NCBI GenBank assembly: GCA_021647505.1
Contig: JAKIUN010000004.1
Span: 37,118-101,117 of the forward strand
Direction of reading: 5' to 3'
Source of the DNA: Gammaproteobacteria bacterium
GTDB taxonomy: Bacteria > Pseudomonadota > Gammaproteobacteria > SZUA-152
DNA: 64,000 bases
Position numbers and translations under genes: made by a program. Under the pieces are notes generated by a model. It was given only the letters and a program-made list of their open reading frames with translations. It did not search any database and was not told the origin of the DNA. The first letter of the stretch is position 1. Each line of letters begins with the position of its first letter. This document shows positions 62,810 to 64,000 of this stretch, piece after piece.

Positions 62810-63875
62810 TTATTCCTGCTCCAACCAGGCACCGGAAACCCATTGGTTGTTTTCCGGGTGTAGATGTTGGTTGCTGACTTCAGCCAGCCTTCTGTCTGCG
62901 GCACCTTCTGTTGCTTCAAACCATGATCTGTTCTGTTCACGATCAATAGTAACATCCCCTGTCTGTGCCGGTTGCTTCAGCCATTCACTGAAGGCTTGCG
63001 GGTTGACGGTAACCTGTCCATCAGCTGCAATCTCGTAAGCCGTATACTCCTGTCGCATGCGTTGGCCCTGATCATTCTGCCAGCGCAGCAGGCTGGTCAG
63101 GATGGCGGCTCCATCCAGATTATCTGACTGAATAACAGCACTAAGCCCCATGAAGTCGTAGCTTTTCGCCTTGCGGATCAGGTACTGCATCAGGAAGGAG
63201 TCCAGATCCAGCATGTGCGTGCCAGGCCGGTTGATAGCGAGGATACGATCCAAAGTGACTTCGTAACGGCTCCTGGTGACGCCCAGCTCCTGTTGCACTG
63301 GCTCCGGCAGACGGATGTGCCAGAGCAGCTCGTTATGCGTGGTATCCACGACTTCTATATCCAACTGCTGGAACATGCCCTGTACAAAGGCGGCACCGTG
63401 CTCCTGGCTGATTCTCAGCTCATGACGAGTTTCGTCTGGGTCAAAGCTGGCCGCATGTTCAAACAACTCTCGCTGTTTGGCGGTTGCCGCCTTTGCTCTG
63501 GCCAGCGCTTCGTCTATGCGTTCCTGTGTACGGTGGATGCCTGCAACGGTGGCTTCTGCCAAAATCTTGCTCACATCCATCAGGTCGGCAATTTCTCCCA
63601 GAATATCGTCCTGCATCTGTTCATTAAACTCGCTGCTGACCCCGGCCATATCATTCACAACCTGATCGATACGGGTGTACATCAGATCAATGATTTGCTC
63701 ATCAGCAGTATCCGGGGAGTGAACATTGAACACAACGACGCGCTTTTGTTGGCCGTAACGATATAGTCGGCCTATACGCTGGACGAGACGCATGGGATTC
63801 CATGGCAGATCGTAGTTGACCATAATGTGGCACTTGCGCTGCAAGTTGATGCCTTCGCCACCAGCCTCAGTGGGG
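62810..63875 (-). pseudogene. SNF2/HepA-like helicase, C-terminal part, truncated by IS insertion
   Basis: TEAGGEGINLQRKCHIMVNYDLPWNPMRLVQRIGRLYRYGQQKRVVVFN (SF2 motifs V-VI); upstream sequence is unrelated. Confidence 0.88.
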
Positions 63876-64000
63876 CTCTTCGTAAAACTGTGTGAAATTC
63901 CGGTAAAATACCCTGCTTTAGCCATTGATTGGAGCGGTTTTTTCCATGGACATAGAAGAGCATTACAGCCAGCTACTGGGTGTCAATTCCCCGTGGGATA
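63874..64000 (+). mobile_element. Left end of an ISL3-family-like insertion sequence (runs off the window)
   Basis: Putative IR GGCTCTTCGTAAAACTGTGTGAAATTCC from 63874; transposase start ATG at 63946: MDIEEHYSQLLGVNSPWD. Confidence 0.65.

Noticed and set aside
63876-63925. Annotated N-terminus (MAKAGYFTGISHSFTKS) of the SNF2 ORF
   Set aside because: Encoded by the putative IS end, not homologous to helicases

Overview
This 64 kb window is a gammaproteobacterial-type chromosome segment. Mostly ordinary core genes alternate with accessory patches. From left to right: the end of a type VI secretion operon (tssL partial, tssK, tssJ, tagH/FHA); an orphan GldG + DUF4340 pair; mutM; a cold-shock gene; an orphan TRAP permease pair (dctQM); two convergent TraF_2-like outer-membrane proteins; serB; a MITE-like element next to a truncated alpha/beta hydrolase; a membrane monoheme protein plus a six-CXXCH cytochrome lipoprotein; an ISAs1 transposase relic; the LPP20/COG3014/LpoB/LPP20 envelope lipoprotein cluster; PAP2, hldE and a glycosyltransferase; a Big_2-repeat lipoprotein bracketed by two inverted copies of one ~140 bp element; DUF3187-argH; an AlgZ/AlgR-like two-component pair; three secreted proteins (Ig-like lipoprotein, GH-like protein, Ig + alpha-helical protein); a thioredoxin-like protein; a TauE fragment abutting a GAF-PAS-GGDEF-EAL protein; an aldehyde dehydrogenase; an NDUFA9-like protein, SET protein, aminopeptidase, cca, lpxL-like, rhodanese and metH. 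At the right end is a multi-gene restriction-modification/defence locus (BPTD_3080-like helicase/nuclease, Mod-like methyltransferase, RhuM, SNF2 helicase). All four large genes appear broken (two +1 frameshifts, one in-frame amber codon, one probable ISL3-family IS insertion), while an embedded YgiT/DUF4258 toxin-antitoxin-like pair looks intact. Family calls come from motif recognition only; no searches were run.
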